Part shown: positions 1 to 10,597 of the stretch, one piece after another
Layout of the letters: every line of letters begins with the position of its first letter
Numbering within the stretch: the stretch's first letter is position 1
Assembly (NCBI GenBank): GCA_015680685.1
Contig: MNCI01026283.1
Coordinates: 279,879-343,878, forward strand
DNA from: Gnetum montanum
Lineage: Eukaryota; Streptophyta; Gnetopsida; Gnetales; Gnetaceae
DNA length: 64,000 nucleotides
Reading direction: 5' to 3'
Notes under the pieces: model-generated
Seen by the model: only the letters and a program-made list of their open reading frames with translations
Told to the model about the DNA's origin: nothing
Database searches by the model: none
Position numbers and translations under genes: made by a program

Positions 1-611
1 TGTTTTATATCCTACACTAATAAGGAGGGGAGAGAGAAATAACTAAGTAACTAATCTAATTTAACTATTCATTAACTAAGTTCTAAGTACTCCTAACACT
101 AGTATCCGTTCCCACTTACCGTACACACCCTAAACTATGCAATTGCGGCTACCAAACGCTAATCGTTACTGGGTTACCAAGTGCTACATGCATGCTTGAA
201 GCGGTTGTACAGAGTGTATTTAACTAAGAGAGTTGTAAGGTGAGAGAAATCATTAATTAACTAGGAAAGCATTAAATAATAATTAACACTAATTAATCTA
301 TTCTGTATGTTGCAAGGTTTATCATAAAGTTCATCTTTATTGCCGTACACAAAGTGTGCTCAGGTACACAATGCTCAAATAAAGATCCATTCACTCTATG
401 ACTCCTACTACGAGCACGCAAAAATAATTCTAAGTCTGGAGGGAAAAAATGGCAAGAGTTTGGCTAAGGGACTAACTTCTAATTTGGAAACCAAGGGTGC
501 TTCCTCTTATTTATAGGGAAGGAGACGGGCCACGATATTGAGTATGCGATATCGCATGGTTGATTCGATATTGCAGACACAATATCGCATATGCGATACC
601 ACGGTTCATCA
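1..611 (-). mobile_element. L1-family LTR, minus orientation, cut by the window edge
   Basis: This stretch is the reverse complement of the LTR at 921-1717. Shared blocks include the TATA region (TATAAATAAGAG read on the minus strand near 505-520), the leader block TTAGTCCCTTAGCCAAAC, and the repeated 'accaa/cccagtaac' region near 150-180. It ends at 606-611 with TCATCA, the complement of the family's 5' terminus TGATGA. Base 1 aligns with about position 1505 of the other copy, so roughly 210 bases of the 3' end lie outside the window. No internal (gag/pol) sequence is visible, so it is a solo LTR or the end of an element continuing to the left. Confidence 0.85.
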
Positions 612-920
612 AAGATCCTCATGGGTTTTATAATATTACAACCAACACCAAAGAACTACATGGCCCTAATCACTTTGTGTACTGCATCACAAGGATATGT
701 AGGCTTATGGATGACCTTTTCCTTCAATGCTCAGGCCACTGCCCTTCTCTATACAATGGGGTTTAGAGCTAGATGCAATAGAGGATGATTGCATTTTAGC
801 TCTTCTAGGGGAATGGTGTCTCTTATGTGGTTGTTTGTATTTTCTATGGTTATGTGTATGTGTGTGTGTCATGTTGGTTCTATCACTTATATAATTTCAT
901 GAGGCGTACTCATTACACTC
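612..920. other. Spacer between the two inverted LTRs
   Basis: A 309-base stretch separating the two oppositely oriented LTRs. It has a short GT-rich tract (about 850-875) and short ORFs only. I see no gene or retroelement internal domain in it. It is probably the host DNA between two independent insertions. Confidence 0.5.
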
Positions 921-1717
921 TGATGAGCCGCGATATCGCGTCCGCCCCTGCAATATTATGTACGCGATATCGCAGCCTGCCGTCATGCCTATAAATAAGA
1001 GACATCTTTCCCTTGTTCAAGCATCTAGAGTTAGTCCCTTAGCCAAACTATAGCAGTTTTACCATTCCAGAGTTAGAATAATTTCCATGTGCTCGCAGTA
1101 GGAGTCTCAAAGTGAACGGATCTTTATTCGAGCAAATTGTACCTGAGCACACATTTGTGTATGGAAATCAAGACGAACTTTCTGATAAACCTTGCAGCAT
1201 ATGGACTAAGCTAAATAGGATTTAATTATTGTTAAATGTTTAAATGCTTTCCTAGATAATCAACCTCTCTCAACCCTTGACTCTCCTAGTTAAGTGCATT
1301 CAGTACGACCGCTTCGAGCACGTGTGTAACGCTTGGTAACCCAGTAACGAGTAGCATTTGGTAATCCCAGTAGCATTGCACTGGTTCAGGGTGTGTGCAG
1401 TAAGTGGGAACAGATACTGATGCTAGGATAATTAAAACTTAGTTAGTGAATAGTTAATAAAAATTAGTTATTTAGTTCTCTTCACCTTTCCCTACTAGCA
1501 TAGGCATTAAAAAGATAAAAGTTATAAAAATCACATACCTCAAACTTACTTAACCATACAACCGTGACAATACAAGTGAGTTTGGGAGGACAATGATTGA
1601 TTAACCTTAAGTGTTCCATTAAGGAGCGTAAGCACTTAGTCCTTGGAGTTCGACTGGATCGCGCGTGAGACGCTCGTATTCGTATGGTTGAGTGTAGGGG
1701 TATCTTACCACTCATCA
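921..1717 (+). mobile_element. Complete solo LTR (L1 family) with CACTC target-site duplication
   Basis: The LTR starts TGATGAG at 921 and ends ACTCATCA at 1717 (797 bp). It is flanked by the identical 5-bp direct repeat CACTC (916-920 and 1718-1722), the size expected for Ty3/gypsy integrase. A TATA box (CTATAAATAAGAG, about 989) follows a U3 with palindromic GCGATATCGC motifs. No primer-binding site follows the right end and no internal domains are present, so this is a solo LTR left by LTR-LTR recombination. The same family supplies the LTRs at 39,837, 40,305, 45,548 and 63,715. Confidence 0.92.
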
Positions 1718-1924
1718 CACTCCTAATCTATGGACTAACATATTATTTACACTTATGTTGTGCATGCAAGTGTTGTGAATATTAAGGCATAGTCCATCTT
1801 GGATCCACTCTGGAATGTTTGGCTAGTTTCAGAATCAATGGTGGTGTTGAATGATGCTTCTCTAAAGTAATGCCATTATAGAGGGGACATATTATGTTGG
1901 AACTCAACTAATTATAATGTCGAT

Positions 1925-2040
1925 ACACCCCAAGATATATAGTCTAATTAGAACTTTATAACTCAAAATGGCCCACTAGAATTAAACCCATGACGTAGAG
2001 CTTTCCAATTAGGTGTCTTACCATTAGGCTAACACCTCAT
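1925..2040 (-). mobile_element. tRNA-derived SINE (Au-like)
   Basis: Read on the minus strand this has a pol III A-box-like segment (GTTAGCCTAATGGTAAGAC) and a B-box-like segment (GGGTTTAATTCTAG), followed by the tail words GTTATAAAGTTCT and CTTGGGGTGTATC. The same tail words recur in the copy at 10,175. The layout matches the Au-type plant SINE family. It is not an intact tRNA gene: there is no acceptor-stem pairing or anticodon arm. Confidence 0.65.
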
Positions 2041-2444
2041 TGTTGCTGAACTTAAATATTCTCCAAAACTCATCATCATCATCCTAGCATTTTCCTAAAA
2101 ATATGGGTAAGCTACGTGAGTTTTTTTTGTTCTTCACCTATATGAAGAGCTAGATCTTTTGTTTATTTACAATTTCTGCACATCTTCAATTGTTTTTTTT
2201 TCTATCTTTTCTTTATTATCAAAAACTAAAACTAGAAAATATATATCTAATATTGACTAAGCCTATTTGAATTGCTAGTTGTATGTACAATAAAGGATAG
2301 AATATGTGACCTCATAACTAGAGGTATTTTAACAAGAAGTACAAAAGCAACTTAACCATGTTCATGTCATAAGCTTATTAATAAATTTACATGTTTATGT
2401 ATTTGTAACTTTTAAACATAGTTTTCAATAGCTAGCTAACAAAA

Positions 2445-2595
2445 GGTGGTTCTAGTGGTTAGCTTGTATTCAAATGAATATTAACATCCAAGAGGTTATT
2501 AGTTCAAGTAACAATTGAGGCATTGTATATTCTTCTAAAGTTTCTTAGTGGCTATAGGTCTTGGGATGTACTTGTAGTCAAATTATTTTAGATTT
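2445..2595 (+). mobile_element. Degenerate tRNA-derived SINE
   Basis: It has an A-box-like start (GGTGGTTCTAGTGGTTAGC), a B-box-like segment (TTAGTTCAAGTAAC) and the downstream words CTTGGGATGTACTTG, in the order seen in the other SINE copies. It is more diverged than the copies at 1,925 and 10,175. Confidence 0.45.
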
Positions 2596-2610
2596 TGACA
2601 CCCCCAAACT

Positions 2611-2910
2611 TTAAATAGCAAGCTAATCATGGTACAATTATAAATACTTAAAAATATCAAAGTTCATACTAAGAAAGTGCTTCAAGAACACCTTTACTTT
2701 TCATACCTTTAAATAGCAATACACCCAAAAATCTATTATGTTAAATGCATGCACAACACTTCAAATAGCAAGCCAATCATGTTATAATCATATATACTTG
2801 AAAATACCAAAGTTCATACTAAGAAAGATGTTTCAAGGAGACATTTCTTTCCCATACCTTTAACAATACACAAAAAAATCTAAAATGGAAAATGCATTTA
2901 TAACCATATA
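2611..2910. repeat. Two degenerate tandem copies, about 150 bp each
   Basis: The block beginning AAATAGCAAGCTAATCATG at about 2613 recurs at about 2763 with few changes. Shared landmarks are CAAAGTTCATACTAAGAAAG, the 'ccatacctttaa' word and a poly-A/AAATCTA word at the same offsets. This is a local tandem duplication in AT-rich DNA without coding signal. Confidence 0.7.
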
Positions 2911-3603
2911 GATTTTGCATGTTTAATAAATTTCAAATTTTGTTATTAATTTAGGTTAACCTTGTTACAAAATGTACTTGAAGATTGAGAGACAATGACA
3001 ACTTGTACACGGAAAAGATAATTATAGTAAACTATATTAAGGGGTCATGCTTGTAAAAGTACAAGATTATTACAACTTAGAAATAAATCATTATTGAAGG
3101 GTTGGAGACCACTCTTCCCTAAACCCCCCTTTTCTTTAGACTCTTGATTTGTAAGCTCTAGAGTATAGATTCAAGTCCTGTAAGCTTTGGAAAAAAAGTC
3201 TCCAAAGACCTCCCTTTCCCCTTCCCCATTTTAAAAAATTACTGGCTTCCTAAAGTCTAGAATACTTTTACATTCTTATTATGCAATATATTTTTCTGGT
3301 TAATTACATTTTTTTTTGGGCATTATTTAGCGTGATAGTAAAGAGGAATTTTGGCAGGGTCGAGTTAAACGATTTAATTTGGAGTTTATCCATTATTTTA
3401 GATGCCCTTTTTAAGGAGATAATCGGAGTTATGCTCCTTTCATTTCATTGTAACAGATGATGGGTTGCTGAAGCTTGCTGTTTTTGTTTTTGCTGGTCAG
3501 CAGTATTTTTATTGCCAAATATTCCTTAATTCCGACCTCTTGTATCTGTACCAGTTCCTGCATTTGATGATTGGATGCTCCTGTTTCAGATTGCGCTGCA
3601 AAG
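2911..3603. other. Upstream region of the SecE-like gene, no gene seen
   Basis: AT-rich sequence with a possible degenerate SINE B box near 3,165 (TAGATTCAAGTCCTG). Immediately before the chosen start codon at 3604 is a good splice acceptor context (CTCCTGTTTCAG, ending at about 3588). The next gene may therefore have a leader intron and a further upstream non-coding or coding exon. Confidence 0.35.
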
Positions 3604-6600
3604 ATGATATCCGCTTTGAAGGCTCATCCTTCTGTTTGGCCGCATGCTCCAGGTGAATTTAAGTGTTTGTTTTTATTCCACTCGTAGAGCCATTGTTTTA
3701 GAATACCTCTTTCAATCAGAGTTACGACTATTACGCATTATTAATTCTGCAAAGAAGTCATGTTTAAGCAATATTGAAATAAATATCGCAGTAAAATTCA
3801 TGCTACCGATTATTTTCACCAGGCAAATCGACTTCATTGAGTAATTGCGTTATTCCTATTAAGAATCCATTCAATTTATGCCGCCTTATTAGCTTTATTT
3901 TCTGTCATGTCTTTTTTTTTAAATAGCAGATTCCGTTATTGTTTGTTTTCGCTTGATATGGCAGGTCTGTTTAAGCAAACTTTCGGTGGCAAATTGATGT
4001 TGAAAGGCAGTGGAAACTTAAGATTGAACTTTCCTTCCCGGTCAAATTTGAAAGTATGTTCATCATTTAATTAAAAAAAGAAAAACAGGTTTAGCTATTT
4101 TGTTTATCAGAAACCGAGAATAAATGTTACAAGCGTACAACAGTAATTGTATTTTTAGTTTCAATTTAGTTATTGGTAAATTTTTAAAAAGTGTTCAGCC
4201 AAGGAGCAGATATCTTCAGTGTCCGCAACTTCCAGAAAACGAGATTTTTTAAGAAGTGCTACAGCCGACGTAACGAGCGGATATTTACCAGCTGAAGAGG
4301 ATGAACCTCCGCGTTCCCTTGCAGAGCAATTCTGGAGGTGTGAACTTAAATTATATTCATATTTTTTCAACACTTGAAATACTTGAAAAACGCATAAAAA
4401 GTTCAATGAGTTCATGGAACTAAAATATGCCATTTGGTGAAGAGTTATTACTCCGGCAGCTCAAAGCTCCTCTTGTTTCGCCGCGGGAGATGAGTAACTG
4501 TGCCCAAGCTTGAACCCAGGCCTTATAAAATTTGCCATCGTTTGAAAATTATAATTGTAAATGGAAAACTATTTAGCAATGTTTTTAAGTGTAGGAATAA
4601 CCGTTATTCCTTGGCTTTGTTTTCCCACCCTGACATTGTACAACTTGCATTTTATATATTCTTAAAAGCCTCTTTTTTCTTTTCCTTCTTGTTCCCTGAA
4701 CCAGGATTTTTTCTTATTCTTCAACAATTTTGTGTTTTTATCCTCTAGCATTCCTTTTAAAGGGGATTTCTATTTTTTAATTGTTTCTCTTTTTCATATT
4801 TAGATGTTTCTGTAATCTTGCAACAGCTTAGGTCTCCAGTCCATGAGTTTGACAGGCAAGTTCTGTCTTTTCATAATCACGTACATGGCTGTTTTCAAAG
4901 TATGTAACTTTTGGAACCATATTTTAAGTGGCTTTGTGGAACTCTATCGTTATATATTTATCACTTAAAGAAAGATAGTTCTTTTGGTTGATTTTTAACC
5001 TGCCAAGAAATTCCTGGTTGTACTCCAAATCTAAATTTTATCATTAATAATATCATCTTTTTTACCTGTATTACACACAGACTTTCTCTTTTAGAGTGAG
5101 AACTCAGCACAACCAAGTTTTTCAATTTTCCTTACAATCTGTATTTACCTTGCTATTCGAATTTCACTGGAACATTTTATGTGTTTTTTTTTCTTGTTTA
5201 TATGCCAGATAGACAAGGCATTGACTCATAGGTCAAAGGTCAAAGTAAGCTGGGCAAACAATTGCCTTTGACATGGGTCATGTGTCGTACCGTAGCTTCC
5301 GTTTAGTTATACATTGCAGTATTGTTGGTATTGTTGGTCCATACTTACTGAAAGCAATTTCTCGGATGGATCAGTGTGCATGCTCGCTATAAATTTATTC
5401 AGTGTCCGTACCATAAATTTTTTGTTTTTGAAAGTATTAACAGTATAAATTTATTTTCAGATGTTTTTGTAAGTGCTATGTTGCTTCTGTCATGTAAATT
5501 TGAAAACTTTTTCCTTTTTAATGATATATATACCTTGTTTCCTGTATTAAAATAAAGTAATCTGAACAATGGATGGATAGTTTAATGGTTAATGTCAACC
5601 TGCTAACTAGCATCCAGTGGTGTTGGTGCCTAAACCCTTGCACTTGAGAATACTGAATGCCCTACCCATAAAAAAGGGGGAAAAGGAAATGTTGAATATA
5701 AATTCTTTAAAAAATGGTTTGCGTATATGATTTATTTTCTGAATATTTTCATTTTTTAATGAATGCTAATTTTTTCCATCTGACTCTGTTTGAACCTTAA
5801 TGTTAATTATATGCTTGCTGCAGTTATCTTAAGGAGCAAAGAGATCAACTAAAATATATAGAATGGCCCTCATTCAAGGATACAGTATGTTTATTTTTGT
5901 TTGTCTCAATTTGCATCTTTTCAACAAATAATGTATTCGTATTTCAAAAATATTTTATTTTCCTGGTTAAATCCTTTCCAATTCTTAATCCCTGTTATTT
6001 GTGATTTTGCTACTACTGATTTGGTAAAAACCATGTAATGTAAGAAATATGAGTATATAAGAAACACACGAAGGATATTTGTGTGTATTTTTAATTATAT
6101 GTATCAGGAATAAAAAGTTAGATAATTTTCATTGAATTCATTTAGGCAACCGTGTATTTATAAAGGATTGCATTTGCATCCGACAATTTTTGTAGTATTT
6201 AGTCCTGACAAGTTATATTGAGATATATAGGAATTATTAAAAGAAGTGGCTGAAATTGAGTTTTGTGAAATAGCTCACAAGGGTCTCCACGCAGATGTAA
6301 TAAAACCTTCAAAGAAATTAGGGGTTTTCAGAACTGAAAATATGACTATATGTATCCCAGGCCATATAGCAAACATGATACTTTGGTAGAATATAGGTAT
6401 AACATAAAACAACATGAACTCACAGCCTGTTACATGTATAACAGGCTTACTAGTTGAACTATGCTTTCATTAAGAGAGAGAGAACTCACTGCCTACCTCT
6501 CAATGCCACTTCAAAGGGCACCTGCCCACCACCATCCTAGGGACCAGGCGCACTACAGGTGTTGCTGACTACCCCAGGTGCAGCCATATAAACTCACAAA

Positions 6601-8687
6601 GGCTTATGTGTGCCCTACTCCAGTCCTCAACCCAAAACTTGCTAGAGCTGATATCTTCTCTGAATTCATCCTTTTTTCCCTGGAATAATTAAACGATAGA
6701 TTGCAATTTTGTATGTATTCTATGTATATGCATTTACATGAAAGAGTGAATCAAAGTAACACATTGTAGTTCTGCAATACGAAGTTTTTTGTCTTGTAAT
6801 TATCAGTTGAGCCATTTTAGTAAAGGTTAATTTCAACAATTTACCTCTCAACAAATGAGAAAATTCTTTGTTGAATTCTTGCCTTCGAGGTATTTGTTCA
6901 GAAAGACATTGACATGTGTTGCAATTATTGGGCAGTTCCACATTTTAAGGTTAATGAAAACTCTCATGTTGATGCATTGTAAAATAGGACATCAATGTAG
7001 TTTAACTCCCCTCTTTCCAAGTAAGACCTGTACCATTCAACTCACAATGTTCTATAGACTTGAGTTGATTCTGTTCAAGCCTCCTCCGCACAGGTGATAC
7101 GTGAGTAATTCATGGGATTACTAGGTCCAAGATTGAGCCATTATGTATAATTATCTTACCTAATAAAATAAAATTAAAATTAAATAGATCTGCGTCTGCA
7201 TCCTGCCAACTCCCAAGGTTGGCAAATTCCATCTTAGTTAATAGTATGAAAGGTTTTATCCTCTTCAAACATTAGAAAACATTCTGTGTCCGTTACATTT
7301 TGCTCAAGTATGGTTTTAGTTGTCTTAAAACTTGACCTTGAGTATAACAGAAGTGATTCCATTGCTAACCTGTGAGGAGCTGAAGTGTCCTAACTTGTGA
7401 TGAGATTTTAGCTTGTTAACCTTATAGATGCTTTTCAATTTTGCAGGGCCTTCTTCTCACGTTTGCTTACCAATTTTTGATCAAAACTGCATGGAATATC
7501 CAAGTATTTTGTTGGAAGACTATCAATGGAGCATCCCAAAAGTCTACGTACTCTTGATGCTTTATTTTAAGAACACGAAAGAAATATAGTTTATTATGGT
7601 TCATATTGATAATCGTCTTGTGACCTTCAAGTAATCTGTTAACATTGCTTGTATTTTATACACAAACTAATCCTTGTCTTTAAGAAAAATAAATATATCA
7701 TCCATAAATTGTGTAGATTTATTTTAGAGCACTCAAAATCTGAAACCAATCGATACAATTCGCAGCATCTTTGAGATATTTTAGATAAATGTGCAAGCCT
7801 TTCATTGGAAGAAGAAATAAAGACATTAAAATCTCCTTCCATTTTGTCATCGCTCAGAATGAAATGTTAAGAGCCATGGAAACACTCTTGCAACTTTCAA
7901 ATTCAATGACCTAAAAATCTCAAATGCTGTAAAAGCATTGCGATATACTATATTTAATCAATTATACTATGGAGTACGGACATCTAGGAATTTCCTGATA
8001 TCTAAACATGAACCAAGGAATATTACTAGTGAGCCATCACATAAGCAAATCATCTGCAACTAATGGTAATGACAATTTTTTTAACAGGTAAAAAGAAAAG
8101 TTTTCTAATGAATTAATACTTGTAATAATTATAATGCAAAAAATAAAATAATCACTGTACAAACAGTTTCCTAACTTTCATTTAATGCTATTAGTCTAGC
8201 AAGTTTCAAAAACTTGGTTAGTTACATTGAATCCTATATACCAGATTCTTATTTCAAATCTTTTACTGTCAAGCATTCAGATTCTCTTGTTTGCTTGGTG
8301 TGGCATTGATGTTGACAAATGGAGAGGAAAGCTTTGGTGTAGCAATGCTGCAGATCATTTTAGTGATAAATTCATGAATTTTATGCGTTATTTTCGTTAG
8401 CCATAACAGTGTATCGTAAACTAAATTTAAGCTATAGAAAGGATAATGTTACAGCGCTTATGAATGTGGAATACTTCAGAGGATATTGTATTGTTGTGTG
8501 TAAAAACATGTATTTGTTTTATTAAATCAAATGTAAACTCATTTTGTTTTGGTTTATATTTGTATTGTTGCAGCTGAAAACAGCAACTCTTACTTTAGCA
8601 TTGGTGGTGGCTTTCATAATCTTTGTATCTTCTGTGGATTCTTGTTTGAGCTTTCTGCTTGAGTCATTCTTACGGCGAACTGGCTGA
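3604..8687 (+). CDS. SecE-type protein translocase subunit, probably plastid-targeted (SECE2-like), six exons
   Basis: SecE is the small subunit that stabilises the SecY channel; plants have plastid copies for thylakoid (SECE1) and envelope (SECE2) translocases. Proposed exons: 3604-3652, 3965-4053, 4204-4339, 4804-4855, 5824-5884, 8574-8687, giving 501 nt (166 aa). The diagnostic part is the last two exons: a charged amphipathic helix with the invariant IEWPS motif, then one transmembrane helix (TLALVVAFIIFV) and the conserved following Asp in SSVDS. The N-terminal ~90 residues are basic and Ser/Thr-rich, consistent with a transit peptide. The exon 4 donor appears to be GC (CAG|GCAAGT at 4856), which is the only choice keeping the frame into exon 5. 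The exon 3 donor is uncertain: GTGTGA at 4338 looks better but breaks frame, while GT at 4340 keeps it. The first exon may not be the true start. The C-terminal tail looks more SECE2- than SECE1-like, but I could not align it. Confidence 0.72.
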
Positions 8688-10174
8688 GAAATTACTCTAT
8701 ACACTACTTGAAAGCAGTGGAAGTGTAGCACAGGATATCGTAAACTTTTTATGCAGAAACAGGACAAAGGAACTATTGGATCATTGTTTCCTAAAGATTG
8801 TCATCATGTTATGTGACAACCAGGAGTGTACTTTGTCTTGATGCTGCTCTTGACCTTTCTTGTATGATCAGCTTATTTGTTTTAAACTTTGATATCCTCA
8901 TCTTTGGAAAATACATGTGACATTCTTCCTCGAACATTGGCCAAGATTCTGCGCTGTCTTTTGGCTTTTAAAAAGTGTTAGCTTTTCTGATTTTCAAATA
9001 TATGATACGTTTCATATACGTTTCTGCGGCTAGTTTATGTACAAGCCTATAAGGCAATGAAGATGAAGATTTACACGGTAGCTAATTACGACTTTCTATC
9101 CCTGGGTTAACTCGGATTCCAACCAGATAAACGTAGCTCCATATTGTACAAAAACACGAAGTTTGAACATATAATTTAAATTACATTTGAAACTCATCTT
9201 GAAATTATAATTTATCACTAAGCTCTATAATAGGAATTTACTATACTAATCAATATGCCTAGGTAGAGCGTTGTACAATTAAATTGTTGAAGTAATTTAA
9301 AATTGTTTTCAATGTAATGGTCCAAAGTCAAAGCACTAACTATTAAGAATTGCCTATAAATATAGTTGCACACCGGGTACTTAATGAATTGAGGTTCACT
9401 ATAAAATGGGTAGAACACCTTTAACGAGTTTGGTTTGAGAGGTGAGTAAAATAGTATATTAGGGCAAGCTTCCCTTTAACGAGTTTGGTTTGAGAGGTGA
9501 GTTAAATTGTGGGGTTGTCACAACCAAATCTAAATTATATGTACTTAGAACATGATCAACATGGTATTTTGGTAGAAATTTAACAACACAATGAACATAT
9601 CAATGCATCTTGTCATTACAACTTGTTGCTTTACTTTGCCAACAATGCCAATGAGAGATGACCCAAGTGGTTAGCTCATTGTTTCACAAGGATTTGCAAG
9701 AAAGAGGTTGCCAATTTAAATTACACTTAAAGACATCACTATATTCCTTTATAACTCATTTAAGTACTATGTTGGCTATATGTTAGTCATCACCTAGAGG
9801 TTCAATGCTCATTGTGCCAAGGCAAGGTCCTAGGAGGGTCAATGGATAAGTGAAAACCCAACCTCTCTGAAGCGGTTGCACTTAGGCCTTACAACATGAG
9901 AAACAAGCACTGTACCATCACTCCAAATGATGGTCCCTTCTTGAAGTAAACTTGTTGCTTTTACAAAACTAGGGTTGGGGGGTTGGGACCTAAAATAATT
10001 TGATTATAGGTACACCCCAAAACATATATTACATTTTACAAAACAATCATTTTAGTAGTTTTGGTAAAGCTTAGTAGGAGTAATCATATTTAAATGTTTG
10101 CATAAATTTGTTTGTTTTGCCTACCTTACTATATAAAGCTTCATTATCTAGAATCTAACCTCTTTGAGTCAACA
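8688..10174. other. Intergenic region, no gene; short duplication and SINE-like remnants
   Basis: Contains the 3' flank of the SecE-like gene. A 30-bp unit (CTTTAACGAGTTTGGTTTGA...) at 9418 is repeated at 9473 (period 55). A SINE-like A-box segment (ACCCAAGTGGTTAGCTC) lies near 9,660. A minus-strand SINE tail (GGTACACCCCAA) lies near 10,010. No exon with coding character was found on either strand. Confidence 0.4.
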
Positions 10175-10290
10175 ATGATGTGTTACCTTAGTGGTATGGG
10201 TCTTAACTTGGTAACCCTAGGTCACAAGTTCGATTCTAGTAAGTTGCATTCAGTTATAAACTTCTATAAACCTTGGGGTGTACCCATATT
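10175..10290 (+). mobile_element. tRNA-derived SINE (Au-like)
   Basis: It has an A-box-like segment (TTACCTTAGTGGTATGGG), a clear B box (CACAAGTTCGATTCTAG) and the family tail (AGTTATAAACTTCT, CCTTGGGGTGTACCC). These are the same words, in the same order, as in the minus-strand copy at 1925-2040. Confidence 0.7.
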
Positions 10291-10597
10291 TCAATTATTA
10301 TAGGCTCCAACCCCCAACCTCCATAACCATGTTAAAAATTCTAAAAGCATACTAGAACCACATTCATTCCTATTTAACGAAGTGAATATAATTGATGCAT
10401 TAAGTAAACAATAAGGAAAATATGTTCTTATTTACTAATTACAGGCGCAAATGTAAAGCTAATACATGAAACAGGATAAAATTTTAGTTGGTTCGAACAT
10501 TAGATCTTGCAGAGCACAGACGAGGTTTCGATCTCATTGTTAAGGGATTTGACTGGATTGGATCGAAGAAGAAGAAGCTTTGATTGATTGAGAAACC

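Noticed and set aside
4170-4433. Minus-strand 87-codon frame
   Set aside because: It is the shadow of exon 3 of the SecE-like gene on the plus strand.
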